NCBI RefSeq assembly: GCF_002246015.1
Contig: NZ_NOLJ01000006.1
Span: 384,144 to 448,143 of the forward strand
Direction of reading: 5' to 3'
Source: Nostoc sp. 'Peltigera membranacea cyanobiont' 210A
GTDB taxonomy: Bacteria; Cyanobacteriota; Cyanobacteriia; Cyanobacteriales; Nostocaceae
DNA: 64,000 bases
Of the stretch, positions 1 to 8,460 are shown one piece after another; position 1 is the first letter of the stretch; each line of letters begins with the position of its first letter. The notes beneath the pieces are model-generated. The model searched no databases and was not told the DNA's origin. It was given only the letters and a program-made list of their open reading frames with translations. Position numbers and translations under genes: made by a program.

Positions 1-214
1 CTAACTATGCAATTTTAATGCTGATTAGCTTACTACAAATGCTACGCCAATCCCTAAGCACCAACCTCTTACAGCACCAGAATTCTACAAGTTGAGTAAA
101 CTTAAGTGCGAACCTACAAGAGTATCTGCTTTGAAACCTGAGGTCAATTCTTCAAGTAGATGAGAACAATCATTAAAAATGCATATACTGCAATTATCAA
201 GCAATGAATTTATT

Positions 215-250
215 AGCTCCTGGTTTTAGACTTACTAGGAGCTTTTTTTT
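215..250 (+). terminator. Rho-independent terminator
   Basis: Stem AGCTCCT (215-221) pairs with AGGAGCT (237-243) and runs directly into a tract of eight T. It probably ends a plus-strand transcript that begins outside the window. Confidence 0.7.
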
Positions 251-287
251 ATTATCCATCTCAATAAAGGGAGTTCATCATGAGAAG

Positions 288-314
288 TAATAGCCTTCAT
301 CCTCAAGGCTATTA
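288..314 (+). promoter_or_regulatory. Hairpin in leader of GlsB-like gene
   Basis: TAATAGCCTT (288-297) is followed after seven bases by its exact reverse complement AAGGCTATTA (305-314). It lies about 90 bases before the start codon and has no T-tract, so it is more likely a leader structure or mobile repeat than a terminator. Confidence 0.35.
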
Positions 315-401
315 GTAATTGCTTCTGTTGGTAGATTGAATGTCAATATTTGGATTGCTATTGTGTATTTGTCACTAAAAAACGTTTATCAAATAAAAAC
401 A

Positions 402-674
402 ATGAATATTCTTGCTTGGATTGTTTTAGGTCTAATTGCTGGTGCGATCGCAAAGGCTATCTACCCCGGTCATCAAGGCGGCGGAATTTTAGCAACAATT
501 TTATTAGGAATCGTTGGTGCTTTTATTGGTGGTAGTTTGGGTGTATTCTTCAGTACAGGAAGTTTTGCTCTAGCGGCTCCCTCTTTGAGTATTCCCGGTA
601 TTGCACTAGCAGTTCTGGGCGCAATTGTTGCAGTCTTCTTGTGGAACGCGTTAACTAGCCGCAGTGCTTTGTAA
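402..674 (+). CDS. GlsB/YeaQ/YmgE family membrane protein
   Basis: A 90-residue protein starting MNILAWIVLGLIAGAIAKAI, typical of the GlsB/YeaQ/YmgE family (transglycosylase-associated or general stress small membrane proteins). It has three hydrophobic segments (about residues 1-20, 26-50 and 58-85) rich in Gly and Ala, with the family's N-terminal GLIAGAIAK block and a loop containing PGHQGGG. The frame stays open 22 codons further upstream, but family proteins begin at this ATG (402), so I chose it. It acts in the cytoplasmic membrane; the molecular role of the family is not settled. It stands alone, followed by inverted repeats rather than another gene. Confidence 0.85.
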   Translation: MNILAWIVLGLIAGAIAKAIYPGHQGGGILATILLGIVGAFIGGSLGVFFSTGSFALAAPSLSIPGIALAVLGAIVAVFLWNALTSRSAL

Positions 675-699
675 TAAATTAAATTGAATTAACTAATTT

Positions 700-743
700 A
701 GAACTTACGCACTTTTTGTCCGAACTGTCAATGCGTAAGTTCT
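700..743. repeat. Inverted repeat AGAACTTACGCA
   Basis: AGAACTTACGCA (700-711) and its perfect reverse complement (732-743) are separated by 20 bases. The ACTTACGCA core is a common interspersed repeat end in Nostoc-type genomes. It could fold in the 3' leader of the preceding gene but has no strong T-tract. Confidence 0.55.
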
Positions 744-787
744 GTTTATCAACAATTATTGACATAATTTGCCGCTTGTCATACTGA

Positions 788-836
788 TAGCCTCAACATT
801 ATCAACCTGAATAATGTTGAGGCTATGATTTTATTT
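788..836 (+). terminator. Strong hairpin, probable terminator
   Basis: A perfect 15-bp stem (TAGCCTCAACATTAT at 788-802 with ATAATGTTGAGGCTA at 811-825) and an eight-base loop, followed by a T-rich stretch TGATTTTATTTT. It probably ends transcription from the GlsB-like gene. Confidence 0.55.
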
Positions 837-843
837 TGGATGC

Positions 844-1656
844 CCTATCTGTTGCAAACATTTTTGGAATTGGTATTAGAGAAGTGGTAAATCTCTGCCT
901 TACAGGCTTATAAGGTCTGTGGTAACAACAGCAACAGCGTGCTAAATCGCAAATTTTATACTTGTAATCTAACTTAACTTTGTTTGGAGCATAGGCGTAG
1001 CCCATCATAGATATCGTCTGGCAGGATAATTAAAAACTTGGGTTAGCGATCGCAATCTATTACTTATACGTGTTTTATCTAAACTAAAGTTATATTTAAT
1101 ATGCGTAGTAGTGATTTACTAACAATAGTATTAAGTTCTTAAATACTAGTAATGTGTAAATAGATTAAGCTTGCCTCTCACCTATTTGCTATGGAATTTA
1201 ATCAAGAGGTAGTTACGATTTCCAGTGTACAACTTTGACAACTGTCCACAATACTGTTGCATGTCTCAAGCTCATGGTAATATTATCTTACTGTCAGGGA
1301 GATATTATTTATACATCAATTTGTAACCATGCTGAAAGAGCTAGTTAGGTGCGCTACCTCCAAAAAACAAAAAATTATTCAACCTACCCAGGAAATTCAC
1401 AAAAGCCCTAACGTGCAAAGCACAGAGCTTTTTAACCTCTGCTTATATAAGGTACTAAAGAGCTAACTAAAGCTCTTTTTTAGGAATCATCATAGCCAGC
1501 AAGAAAGGCATAAAACCCTCTTAAGATGGCAAAAAATTAGACAAGAGTAAATAGAAAAGTTTTGACACAATGTCAATAGTTTTTTGTATATGTAAAAATA
1601 TCAAAAAGCCTAATTTGTCTTGTCAAGAAGACATTAGCATTGTGTGTTTTATTTAG
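844..1656. other. Long intergenic region, no gene seen
   Basis: About 0.8 kb without a convincing reading frame. The only structured element is the terminator-like hairpin at 1457-1481, which could close a short non-coding transcript. Confidence 0.4.
1457..1481 (+). terminator. Terminator-like hairpin without an assigned gene
   Basis: AAAGAGCT (1457-1464) pairs with AGCTCTTT (1471-1478) around AACTAA and is followed by more T. No coding frame lies upstream for several hundred bases, so it may belong to a small RNA; no other evidence supports that. Confidence 0.4.
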
Positions 1657-1660
1657 ATAT

Positions 1661-1785
1661 TAGACCTCTTGCATAAATCAAAAATAAGAAAGAACCCCAC
1701 CCCGCCAAAGCTACGCTTTGTCTCCCCTCCCGAAGAACGGGGAGGGGTTGGGGGTCGGATGTTAGGGACTTTCGCAAGAGGTCTA
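1661..1785. mobile_element. MITE-like element with 12-bp terminal inverted repeats
   Basis: TAGACCTCTTGC (1661-1672) and the perfect reverse complement GCAAGAGGTCTA (1774-1785) bound a 125-bp non-coding segment. The interior contains a second inverted pair (C-rich ACCCCACCCCGCC and G-rich GGGAGGGGTTGGGG). The size, the absence of a reading frame and the terminal repeats fit a MITE or palindromic element. A single arm of the same sequence recurs at 63284-63296. Confidence 0.65.
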
Positions 1786-1963
1786 TTGATTCTCTTTGGG
1801 CTTGTTACCTATATATAAAAGTCCTATTTGATTAGTGAAAACTTAAGCTACTCGATCAAATCAGGCAAACACTTAAATTTAATAAATAATTTAGGACTGC
1901 TAGATAATCTCGATCTAGTAAAAATTCGATTATTTACAAAGTCAGTAAGAGTAACAGGAAAAC

Positions 1964-2662
1964 ATGAATATCATAGTTCGTTTGTTTGGAGCGATCGCTC
2001 TCCAAGTATCTGCGTTGGCTGCAATGTCTAGCATGGCAATGTCTGATGACAAGCCCTTTCGCGTCAATACCCAACAGACTCCTACTGTTTATCCACGGAA
2101 AACAACACAACCCTTTCGCGTCAATACCCAGCAAACTCCTGCTGTTTATCCACGGAAAACAACACAGAGGATTTGCTCTTTAGATCCCATTGAAGATTTA
2201 TTACCTCCACCACAAATTAAGGCAAGTAATTCTTTGCTTTCTTACCTTGCTGAACAGGGTTTTACACAAAATAAAGAGGGTTCCTGGGTCTGTTATGCGA
2301 ACGATCCTAAAAAAGAAGGACGTTACTTTACTTTATTTAAGGTCAAACAAGTTAATAGCAGGCTCATAGCAAGTTCTTTCCTAGATGAAGGCAGTCTAAT
2401 TCAAGGTCAGGAAAATCGTAGCTTGGACTTCTTTATGATGCTGATTGAGCATCATACGAATACTACTAAAGAGAACCGTCAAGGTATACGTAGATATCTA
2501 CAAGCCTTCGTTTCCTTAGTCAAGGAAGGGAAGATCAAACCTACACGTCGTGGGTATCTTTTTGACCAACCAAACCGGGCTATGGTCTTGTATCACACAC
2601 TCTCATCAGGAAACCTTAAAGGTACGGGAATCACGATCAACATCTATTTACCTAAGAGTTGA
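1964..2662 (+). CDS. Exported protein of unknown function with duplicated 19-residue segment
   Basis: A 232-residue protein starting MNIIVRLFGAIALQVSALAA, which reads as a signal peptide or membrane anchor. Residues about 31-68 are two nearly identical 19-residue copies (PFRVNTQQTP followed by VYPRKTTQ). The remaining 160 residues form a soluble domain with a WVCYAND motif and no family I recognise. The start is an ATG with AGGA about six bases upstream. The next gene (2791) is also exported and follows after a repeat-rich 128-bp gap, but no shared function can be inferred. No catalytic motif is visible. Confidence 0.7.
   Translation: MNIIVRLFGAIALQVSALAAMSSMAMSDDKPFRVNTQQTPTVYPRKTTQPFRVNTQQTPAVYPRKTTQRICSLDPIEDLLPPPQIKASNSLLSYLAEQGFTQNKEGSWVCYANDPKKEGRYFTLFKVKQVNSRLIASSFLDEGSLIQGQENRSLDFFMMLIEHHTNTTKENRQGIRRYLQAFVSLVKEGKIKPTRRGYLFDQPNRAMVLYHTLSSGNLKGTGITINIYLPKS
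2054..2167 (+). repeat. 57-bp in-frame tandem duplication
   Basis: Two adjacent 57-bp units (2054-2110 and 2111-2167) differ at only a few positions. They lie in frame inside the exported-protein gene and add 19 residues. Confidence 0.9.
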
Positions 2663-2663
2663 A

Positions 2664-2756
2664 TTGGGGAAGTAGGGAAATAGGGGAGCAGGGGAGCAGA
2701 CGAGCAGGGGAGAAGTAGCAGTAAGTCTTTCCCCTCTGCCTCTTGTGCCCAATCCC
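2664..2756. repeat. G-rich / C-rich imperfect inverted repeat
   Basis: Purine-rich arm (repeated GGGGAGCAG-like units) followed by a pyrimidine-rich arm (CTTTCCCCTCTGCCTC). It could form a long imperfect hairpin between the two genes. Related arms occur near 51957 and at the right end of the window. Confidence 0.5.
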
Positions 2757-2790
2757 CAATTAAATTGCTATCGTCTAGTGGAGGTGCATC

Positions 2791-4134
2791 TTGTCTAAAT
2801 CAATTGTTCAAAGAATTGCGATGCCGAAGGTGGTTCGCTTTGCAGCGATCGCATTTTCATCTGTTGCAGTAGTACTCACTACGTGTCAGTCTGCTTTTGC
2901 ACAGCTAAATGTTGGACGCTATGGCATCCAACAAGGACTAGAGTCTGAGTATCTCCAGTACCAAATTAAGAACCAGAATTTGAGCCGGATGCGAGTCATT
3001 CCTGGATGTGATGTGGGATTTGGTCTGACTTGCAATAAGACTGGATCGGTAATCCAACAATTAGTGGACTTAAACAATGGGACTAGTTATCAAAACCTTC
3101 TGATCCGAGCAGCCGGTGGGGAGAAAAACTTCCAGAATTTCGCTAGCTTCTACGGCAATAATCCCAATCTCTCTGCGGTGCCTTACGCCTCATTTTGGAG
3201 AAATGCATCCCCCACAATCATGGATGGATCTCAATACCTTCTAGGACAACCTTTTGGTCGCAATCCAGTAGAAGGACTCGGACTTGTAACCAAGCAGTTC
3301 TACTGGGCACCATACTCAGGAGTCAATGACTCTGTTAGCCTTCGTAATGGATTACTAGACCTGAAATTGTCATACGGACGACTGCTGTTTGAAGAGGCCT
3401 CAAAAATTTCTAACATTCAAGAGCAGATTCAGTCTCTAGGTCTGTCGCCAGAGATGACAAATTTCTATTTAAATAAAATCTCTACAGGCTTGGATGCGTT
3501 GAGTTCTGGAGATCAGAACCAACTCCAACAGAAGATTTTTGAAGTACTATCCTTTCCCTACTCCGAAGATGGTGGGGAACTTGGACGCCCCAACAATGCG
3601 ATTCCAGCGGAATTTAATCAGCTCTTAGGAGAAGATATCGCAGGAGATACTTTGCTGAGTGACAATCCACTAGCTTTGGATGGAGAAACCATAGCTTTTG
3701 ATGCTTTCCCTGGCTCTACGGGAGATGTCCTGGTACCAGACAGTTCTAATTCCTTTCCACTTTGGCCAATAATCGGCGTTGGGGGTCTTGGTTTAATTCT
3801 GCTTCTACTACTGAGTGGCGATAGTTCTTCAGCTCAAACACCTGTTTCTTCATCTCAACCACCTGTTTCTTTATCTCCTCAACCACCTGTACCTGTTCCT
3901 CCAGAAAATGCACCTTTGTCTCTCACCAATAAAGGTGAATGCGATCTGACTCCTAGTGGTAATGGTTCTAATCACACACAGATTATTGAGGTTCCGTGTA
4001 ATGTTACTCCTCAAACCCCCAAGGAAGTGAAGAAGGTAGTGGAGCCATCAACGATCAAAGCGCTTGTATTGCTAATTGTTCTACTATGGATAGTCCGTAA
4101 TAAACACCGAACTTTCAAAATCCGTCATTCGTAA
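2791..4134 (+). CDS. Exported protein of unknown function with PEP-CTERM-like tail
   Basis: 447 residues. The TTG start at 2791 has GTGGAGGTG just upstream; an in-frame ATG at 2821 is an alternative. A signal peptide ends near the AFAQ motif (about residue 38). The central region (40-320) matches no family I recognise. Around residues 324-345 is a hydrophobic span (PLWPIIGVGGLGLILLLLL), then a Ser/Pro/Val-rich linker. The C-terminus reads VEPSTI followed by a second hydrophobic stretch and a basic end (RNKHR...), which is the architecture of PEP-CTERM sorting signals recognised by exosortases. The protein is therefore probably exported and processed at the envelope; its biological role is unknown. 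Confidence 0.75.
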   Translation: MSKSIVQRIAMPKVVRFAAIAFSSVAVVLTTCQSAFAQLNVGRYGIQQGLESEYLQYQIKNQNLSRMRVIPGCDVGFGLTCNKTGSVIQQLVDLNNGTSYQNLLIRAAGGEKNFQNFASFYGNNPNLSAVPYASFWRNASPTIMDGSQYLLGQPFGRNPVEGLGLVTKQFYWAPYSGVNDSVSLRNGLLDLKLSYGRLLFEEASKISNIQEQIQSLGLSPEMTNFYLNKISTGLDALSSGDQNQLQQKIFEVLSFPYSEDGGELGRPNNAIPAEFNQLLGEDIAGDTLLSDNPLALDGETIAFDAFPGSTGDVLVPDSSNSFPLWPIIGVGGLGLILLLLLSGDSSSAQTPVSSSQPPVSLSPQPPVPVPPENAPLSLTNKGECDLTPSGNGSNHTQIIEVPCNVTPQTPKEVKKVVEPSTIKALVLLIVLLWIVRNKHRTFKIRHS

Positions 4135-4440
4135 TTATTTTACATAAGGGGATTTAGGGAAAAGTTAGAGCGCTAGTTTCCAGCGATGTCTTACGAGCAT
4201 CAGGCTTAGAAAGAAATAATTAACCACGTAGGGTAGCACAGTTAGCTGTGCTACCCTAGCCGTGTAACGCTTGCAACAATTTGTGTTGATACAGCTTGCA
4301 AGTTCTCTCTGCTGGTTCTAAGCTTAACGCTAGACAATTCAAGCTTCACACCCTTGATAACATTAATTTGGCACAGCGACAAATAAAAAACTGTAAAACC
4401 TGATGACAATAGGATACTTTACCAGCCCTTTGCGTAGCGT
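4135..4440. other. Intergenic region between convergent genes
   Basis: No gene. It contains a perfect 12-bp inverted repeat (AGGGTAGCACAG at 4230-4241, CTGTGCTACCCT at 4246-4257) with a four-base loop. Lying between convergent genes, it may serve as a bidirectional terminator, although it lacks T-tracts; it may equally be a mobile palindrome. Confidence 0.45.
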
Positions 4441-5238
4441 TTAGTTCGGGGAGCGTCCCGTAGAGAAGGAAAGGTATCGCCTGTTAATCTGCGGCCAATT
4501 CACCACATTCCACCAATTATCCAAATACTCAGCCCGACGGTTGCGATATTTCAGGTAATAGGCGTGTTCCCATAGATCGTTACCCATAATTGGATATGAA
4601 CCTTCCATAATTGGGTTATCCTGATTTGCTGTGGTGACAATCTGGAGTTGCTTTTGAGGATTGCGTACTAACCAAACCCAACCGCTACCAAAACGAGCTG
4701 CACCTGCTGCGTTAAACTGTTTTTTAAAGGCATCAAAACTGCCAAAAGTTTGGTTAATTTCTTGAGCGATCGCTCCCGATGGTTGTCCACCACCTTGAGG
4801 ACTCATCAGTTGCCAAAAAATCGTGTGGTTGAGATGACCACCAGCGTTATTACGTACCTTTGTCCGAATATTTTCAGGTACGCTGTTCAAATTCACTAGT
4901 AAACCTTCAACACTTCTTTTTTGCAAATCTGGATACTGCTTCAATGCATCATTTAAGTTCTTGACGTAGCTAGCATGATGTGCATCATGATGCAATTTCA
5001 TCGTTTCAGCATCAATCGCTTTTCCTAGTGCCCCATAAGCATAAGGCAATGGTGCTAGTTGTGCGGGAGAAGCACTTAATGACCTATTAGGATAAGCTAC
5101 AGTGGCAAACGGTCTAGTAGGTGTTGGTGTAGAAGTTTGTGCCTCAGCTATTGGTACTGGTTCGTGAGAAATTAGCAGAATTGTCAACACAATTGTTGTG
5201 AAGAAAAAAACTATTTTTTTTCGCCAAAATCCGATCAT
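4441..5238 (-). CDS. sodA: Membrane-anchored Mn superoxide dismutase
   Basis: 265 residues from the ATG at 5238, with GAGG upstream. It converts superoxide to oxygen and peroxide. An N-terminal hydrophobic segment (about 8-30) anchors or exports it, followed by a Thr/Pro linker and a full Fe/Mn-SOD fold beginning at LPYAYGALG. Metal ligands are visible: His in KLHHDAHH, His in GGHLNHTIFW, and Asp and His in NDLWEHAYY. GGHLNH and ANQDNP favour manganese over iron. Membrane-bound Mn-SOD is known from Anabaena. The last residues after RRYL come from an inserted short repeat (around 4441-4470), which also supplies the stop codon. The gene stands alone. Confidence 0.93.
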   Translation of the reverse strand: MIGFWRKKIVFFFTTIVLTILLISHEPVPIAEAQTSTPTPTRPFATVAYPNRSLSASPAQLAPLPYAYGALGKAIDAETMKLHHDAHHASYVKNLNDALKQYPDLQKRSVEGLLVNLNSVPENIRTKVRNNAGGHLNHTIFWQLMSPQGGGQPSGAIAQEINQTFGSFDAFKKQFNAAGAARFGSGWVWLVRNPQKQLQIVTTANQDNPIMEGSYPIMGNDLWEHAYYLKYRNRRAEYLDNWWNVVNWPQINRRYLSFSTGRSPN

Positions 5239-5576
5239 AAATTGTAGCCTCAAAATCAATATTATTGGCTTATAACCCGATCGTAAACTGTTATTTTGCA
5301 GTTACATTAAGCCAAATATTATATATATTACCTTAGTTGTCAGTTAATTCAAACAAAAATAGATATAGCTAAAAATTTATTTTTTAAACCTATAATTCAA
5401 ACCTTGTAAATAATAAATATCTTGGACTAAGAATAATAATTATTCATACAACTCCTAATTTTATTATGTTATGGAAGTCTGATTTGCCTGTATGAACATC
5501 TTGTTTACAGCATAATAGCTAGATTTTAACCACTATTTTAACTAGGCTACGCTACTACAATTTTTATATTATTTAT
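5239..5576. other. AT-rich intergenic region
   Basis: About 340 bases, strongly AT-rich. It presumably holds the sodA promoter, but I see no clear motif or gene. Confidence 0.4.
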
Positions 5577-6140
5577 TCAGCTGATTTTTTGGCTTTTAAT
5601 CTGTCTGTAGATAGCTGCAATATTGCGGGCATCATCAATGCCACGATGGTGTGTGCCTTTTAATTCTATCCTCAACTCATTGAGAGCCTGCGCCATGCCA
5701 AATTTTTTAGATACGCCAAGATATTCTGAAAATTCCTCTTTGATATTTATATGTTCTGAAGTAAAAGGATAAGGAAAATTGTGAAACGCACAATCTTGAA
5801 TAAATTGCTTTTTGTCGTAATTACCCCAAGAACAAAAAATATAGTTGGGAAATAAACTAATCCATTCTTTGAAGCGAGAAATTGCCTCGAAAAATTTGGG
5901 TGCTTCGTCAACATCTTGCTGCCGAATACTAGTCAATTCAGTGCAAAAACCTGTTAGTTGCGGATGTCTCACAGGTTGAATGAATTGCTGAAACTCGGAA
6001 TCAATTTCCCACGTTGCTCGATTGAGCATCACTGCACCGATTTCAATTATTTCCATTTGGTGACGGGGAATAGTTTTATTGTTACAGCACGTAGCTTCCA
6101 AATCGACTATCAGATAATAGTCAGATATTTTAGTATTCAT
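5577..6140 (-). CDS. DEDDh 3'-5' exonuclease (ERI-1/DnaQ-like)
   Basis: 187 residues, a single exonuclease domain. The DEDDh motifs are present: DLEAT (about 13-17) with catalytic Asp and Glu, the central WGNYDKKQ (Asp about 109), and the late HHRGIDDARN carrying the catalytic His and Asp. The motif spacing and IEIGAVML resemble the ERI-1/KapD branch rather than the DNA polymerase III epsilon subunit. It probably trims the 3' end of RNA or single-stranded DNA; the substrate cannot be told from sequence. It stands alone between AT-rich spacers. Confidence 0.88.
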   Translation of the reverse strand: MNTKISDYYLIVDLEATCCNNKTIPRHQMEIIEIGAVMLNRATWEIDSEFQQFIQPVRHPQLTGFCTELTSIRQQDVDEAPKFFEAISRFKEWISLFPNYIFCSWGNYDKKQFIQDCAFHNFPYPFTSEHINIKEEFSEYLGVSKKFGMAQALNELRIELKGTHHRGIDDARNIAAIYRQIKSQKIS

Positions 6141-6326
6141 ATTATGTAATAGAATAATAATTAAGCTTAGTAATTATTTATACATAAGTTTAAATAATTG
6201 CACAACTAATTCTGTAAGCTTGTTGTATTTATCATACTACAAAAGCGTAATGCTTACAGCCTTTTTGATTTATTTGAACTACAGCTAGCTGTAAGACCAC
6301 AACTTTGCAACTTAGGCAAAGGGAAT

Positions 6327-6788
6327 TTAGATTGATGAAAAAGGTTTAACCCAACGGAATTGGATAGCGATATCAAGAGCGATCGCAGCCAGCATAAACC
6401 ATAACAAGCTTTCTGCCGCCAACACTAAAAAAGGCCAAATTATGCTATTAGAATTCCACCCAAGTTCTATCTGAGTTAATCCGCGCACCAAGCCAAAGGC
6501 TAACACGCCACCAGTTTTGAGTTGAGGATTTCGATCGGAGCGGATGATATAACGGTAGGTGACACCAAATAGGAAACCAATAAAAGTTGCAACTGCAAGA
6601 CTCCCCCACAAGTGCCAGTTAATATCACTGTGCAGACTTGCAAGTATCTGAAAATACTTTGCCAGTACTAAAGTATTTAAAAGATTGGCGATCGCAAAAG
6701 CCAAACACACAGATAATCCCCCAACTATTCCAGCCTTGAAGGATTCTATGCGTTCTGCCATTAATTGAGGATCTAAAGTTGAGTTCAC
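6327..6788 (-). CDS. Conserved membrane protein of unknown function
   Basis: 153 residues with four hydrophobic segments (about 20-45, 60-80, 93-107 and 115-140). There is a short polar N-terminus (MNSTLDPQLMAERIESFKAG) and a conserved-looking YRYIIRSDRNPQL loop followed by GGVLAFGLVRGL. This is the pattern of a small cyanobacterial integral membrane protein, but I cannot name the family. A 200-bp repeat-containing gap separates it from the kinase gene upstream, so operon membership is uncertain. Confidence 0.7.
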   Translation of the reverse strand: MNSTLDPQLMAERIESFKAGIVGGLSVCLAFAIANLLNTLVLAKYFQILASLHSDINWHLWGSLAVATFIGFLFGVTYRYIIRSDRNPQLKTGGVLAFGLVRGLTQIELGWNSNSIIWPFLVLAAESLLWFMLAAIALDIAIQFRWVKPFSSI

Positions 6789-6827
6789 TCTATATATAAA
6801 TTAGGGATTGGGTACTTGTACTGAGTT

Positions 6828-6930
6828 TCGACTGCGCGGAAATCGAGCGAAGTCGAGATTCAACTACCGTGTTGCCGTTGGCGCAGCCTCTGTCTGCGAC
6901 ACGCTGCGCGAACGTAGAGAAGTATTGGGA
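6828..6930. repeat. Short interspersed repeats
   Basis: Two imperfect palindromic pieces: CTGCGCGGAAATCGAGCGAAG with neighbours, and GGCGCAGCCTCTGTCTGCGACACGC ending in CGTAGAGAAG. The second belongs to the same family as sequences at 4441-4470, 12974-13020 and 46441-46484. A 65-codon frame across it is composed of repeat and is not a gene. Confidence 0.55.
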
Positions 6931-6996
6931 AAACTTTTTCCCAGTCTCCAATATGATAAATGCTAGAGCTGTTTTGTAATTAATCAAATGTTGTTC

Positions 6997-8259
6997 TCAT
7001 GTAGGAATTTTGATCATAAACTCGGTTCCCATACCAGGTTGAGAATTCACTTCTAATACACCTTTGTGTTTCTCTACAACTATTTGATATGCAATCGACA
7101 AGCCAAGTCCAGTACCTTTTCCAACAGTTTTTGTAGTAAATAACGGCTCAAACAAGCGTTTTTTAAGCCGTTCAGGAATACCAATCCCATTGTCAGCAAT
7201 CCGAATTATAACCGATTGTTCAGAATCTATTTCTGTGGCAATTTTAATCTGAGGAATTAGATTGCTCATTTTGCCTTCCATTATAGCTTCATCAAGGGCA
7301 TCAATTGCATTTGCAAGAATGTTCATAAATACTTGATTCATTTGCCCTAGATAGCAATTTACCTCTGGTAATATTCCATAACTTTTAATAACTTCAATAC
7401 CGGGACGATCGCCATTAGCCTTGAGGCGATGTTGCAAAATCATTAGTGTACTATCTATTCCTTGGTGCAAATCAGCAGATATTTTGGCATCACTATCCGA
7501 GCGAGAGAAGGTGCGGAGTGAATTAGAAAGATTCTGAATTCGTTCGCTTCCTATGCGGAGTGAGTTTAAGATTTTTCCCATATCTTCGAGAATAAAGTTT
7601 AAATCCAAGTTCTCAATAGTATTAGTAATTTTGGCTGTTGGGTTTGGATACTCTTGTTCATATAGTAGAAGCAACTCGGTTACTGCTGTAATATGTTCTT
7701 GCAAGGGTGGAATATTGCTGGAAATAAAGTTGATCGGGTTATTGATTTCATGGCCAATACCAGCTATTAGCTCTCCGAGTGTTGATAGTTTCTCTTGCTG
7801 CACTAGTTGAACTTGGGCTTTTTGCAAAGCCTTGGTGCGATCGCTGACTTGTTGTTCCAAAGATTCAGTCAATTGTTTGAGTTGTAAATGTACGCGTACT
7901 CTCGCAATCACTTCTTCTTGGGCAAATGGTTTCGGGATATAGTCAACTGCACCAAGGGCAAATCCCTTCGTTTTGCTCTCTGTATCTGCTAAGGCAGTAG
8001 TAAAAATAATCGGAATGTTTTGGGTAACAGGATTAGCTTTGAGGCGGCGACAAGTTTCAAATCCGTCAATACCGGGCATTTGTACATCCAGCAAAATCAA
8101 CTCTGGTTGATTGCGTTCGACTTGAGCGATCGCACTTTCTCCATCGACTGCAACCCGAAAACGAAAACCCTCACTATTGAGTGCTTCACACAGGAGAGAT
8201 AAATTTGTGGGATTATCATCCACAATCAAAATAAATCCGGTATCTGAGGTCTTAAGCAT
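6997..8259 (-). CDS. Response-regulator/histidine-kinase fusion
   Basis: 420 residues. Residues about 8-125 form a receiver domain (acidic pair VDD, phospho-acceptor Asp58 in LILLDVQMPG, Lys110 in YIPKPF). A coiled coil (130-158) leads to the transmitter with His170 in GIGHEINNP. The ATPase domain shows the N box (MNILANAID), DNGIGIP, the F box LFEPLFTTK and GKGTGLGLS. It is soluble and has the REC-then-kinase order common in cyanobacteria, where an upstream kinase probably phosphorylates the receiver to control the transmitter. The transmitter closely resembles that of the four-GAF kinase at 11001. It follows the ethylene-receptor-like kinase on the same strand after about 160 bp. Confidence 0.92.
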   Translation of the reverse strand: MLKTSDTGFILIVDDNPTNLSLLCEALNSEGFRFRVAVDGESAIAQVERNQPELILLDVQMPGIDGFETCRRLKANPVTQNIPIIFTTALADTESKTKGFALGAVDYIPKPFAQEEVIARVRVHLQLKQLTESLEQQVSDRTKALQKAQVQLVQQEKLSTLGELIAGIGHEINNPINFISSNIPPLQEHITAVTELLLLYEQEYPNPTAKITNTIENLDLNFILEDMGKILNSLRIGSERIQNLSNSLRTFSRSDSDAKISADLHQGIDSTLMILQHRLKANGDRPGIEVIKSYGILPEVNCYLGQMNQVFMNILANAIDALDEAIMEGKMSNLIPQIKIATEIDSEQSVIIRIADNGIGIPERLKKRLFEPLFTTKTVGKGTGLGLSIAYQIVVEKHKGVLEVNSQPGMGTEFMIKIPT

Positions 8260-8315
8260 GATGAATTAACAATTGAATTTTAACTCAAATTAATTGATAT
8301 ATTGTTGAATAAAAG

Positions 8316-8460
8316 AATTCAGGAGCCAGAATTCAGAATCGGCTACGCCCCGCTGCGCTAACAGAATGGAATTAGCATAGCTAGTTAGTAACTAGTCTTG
8401 AAATGCTTTTACAGGTCGTCTCATTTATTCTGACTCCTGAGTTCTGACTCCTGAATACTT
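8316..8460. repeat. Repeated GGAGTCAGAATTCAG-type sequences
   Basis: AGGAGCCAGAATTCAGAATC (8322-8341), a repeat piece GGCTACGCCCCGCTGCGC (8341-8358), and a tandem TTCTGACTCCTGAG / TTCTGACTCCTGAA (8427-8454). The tandem copy overlaps the 3' end of the upstream kinase gene and encodes its last residues. Confidence 0.55.

Larger units (their letters stand above)
1..401. other. Intergenic start of window
   Basis: No gene is supported here. It holds a rho-independent terminator for a gene lying to the left of the window (215-250) and an inverted repeat at 288-314 just upstream of the first gene. Confidence 0.5.

Noticed and set aside
336..401. 22-codon extension of the GlsB-like gene
   Set aside because: The family begins at the ATG at 402 and the extension is not hydrophobic in the usual pattern.
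823..1008. 61-codon minus-strand frame with several cysteines
   Set aside because: It overlaps the terminator hairpin and a repeat; codon pattern and context give no support.
6790..6987. 65-codon frame on the minus strand
   Set aside because: It is made largely of interspersed repeat sequence and has no ribosome binding site or protein-like pattern.
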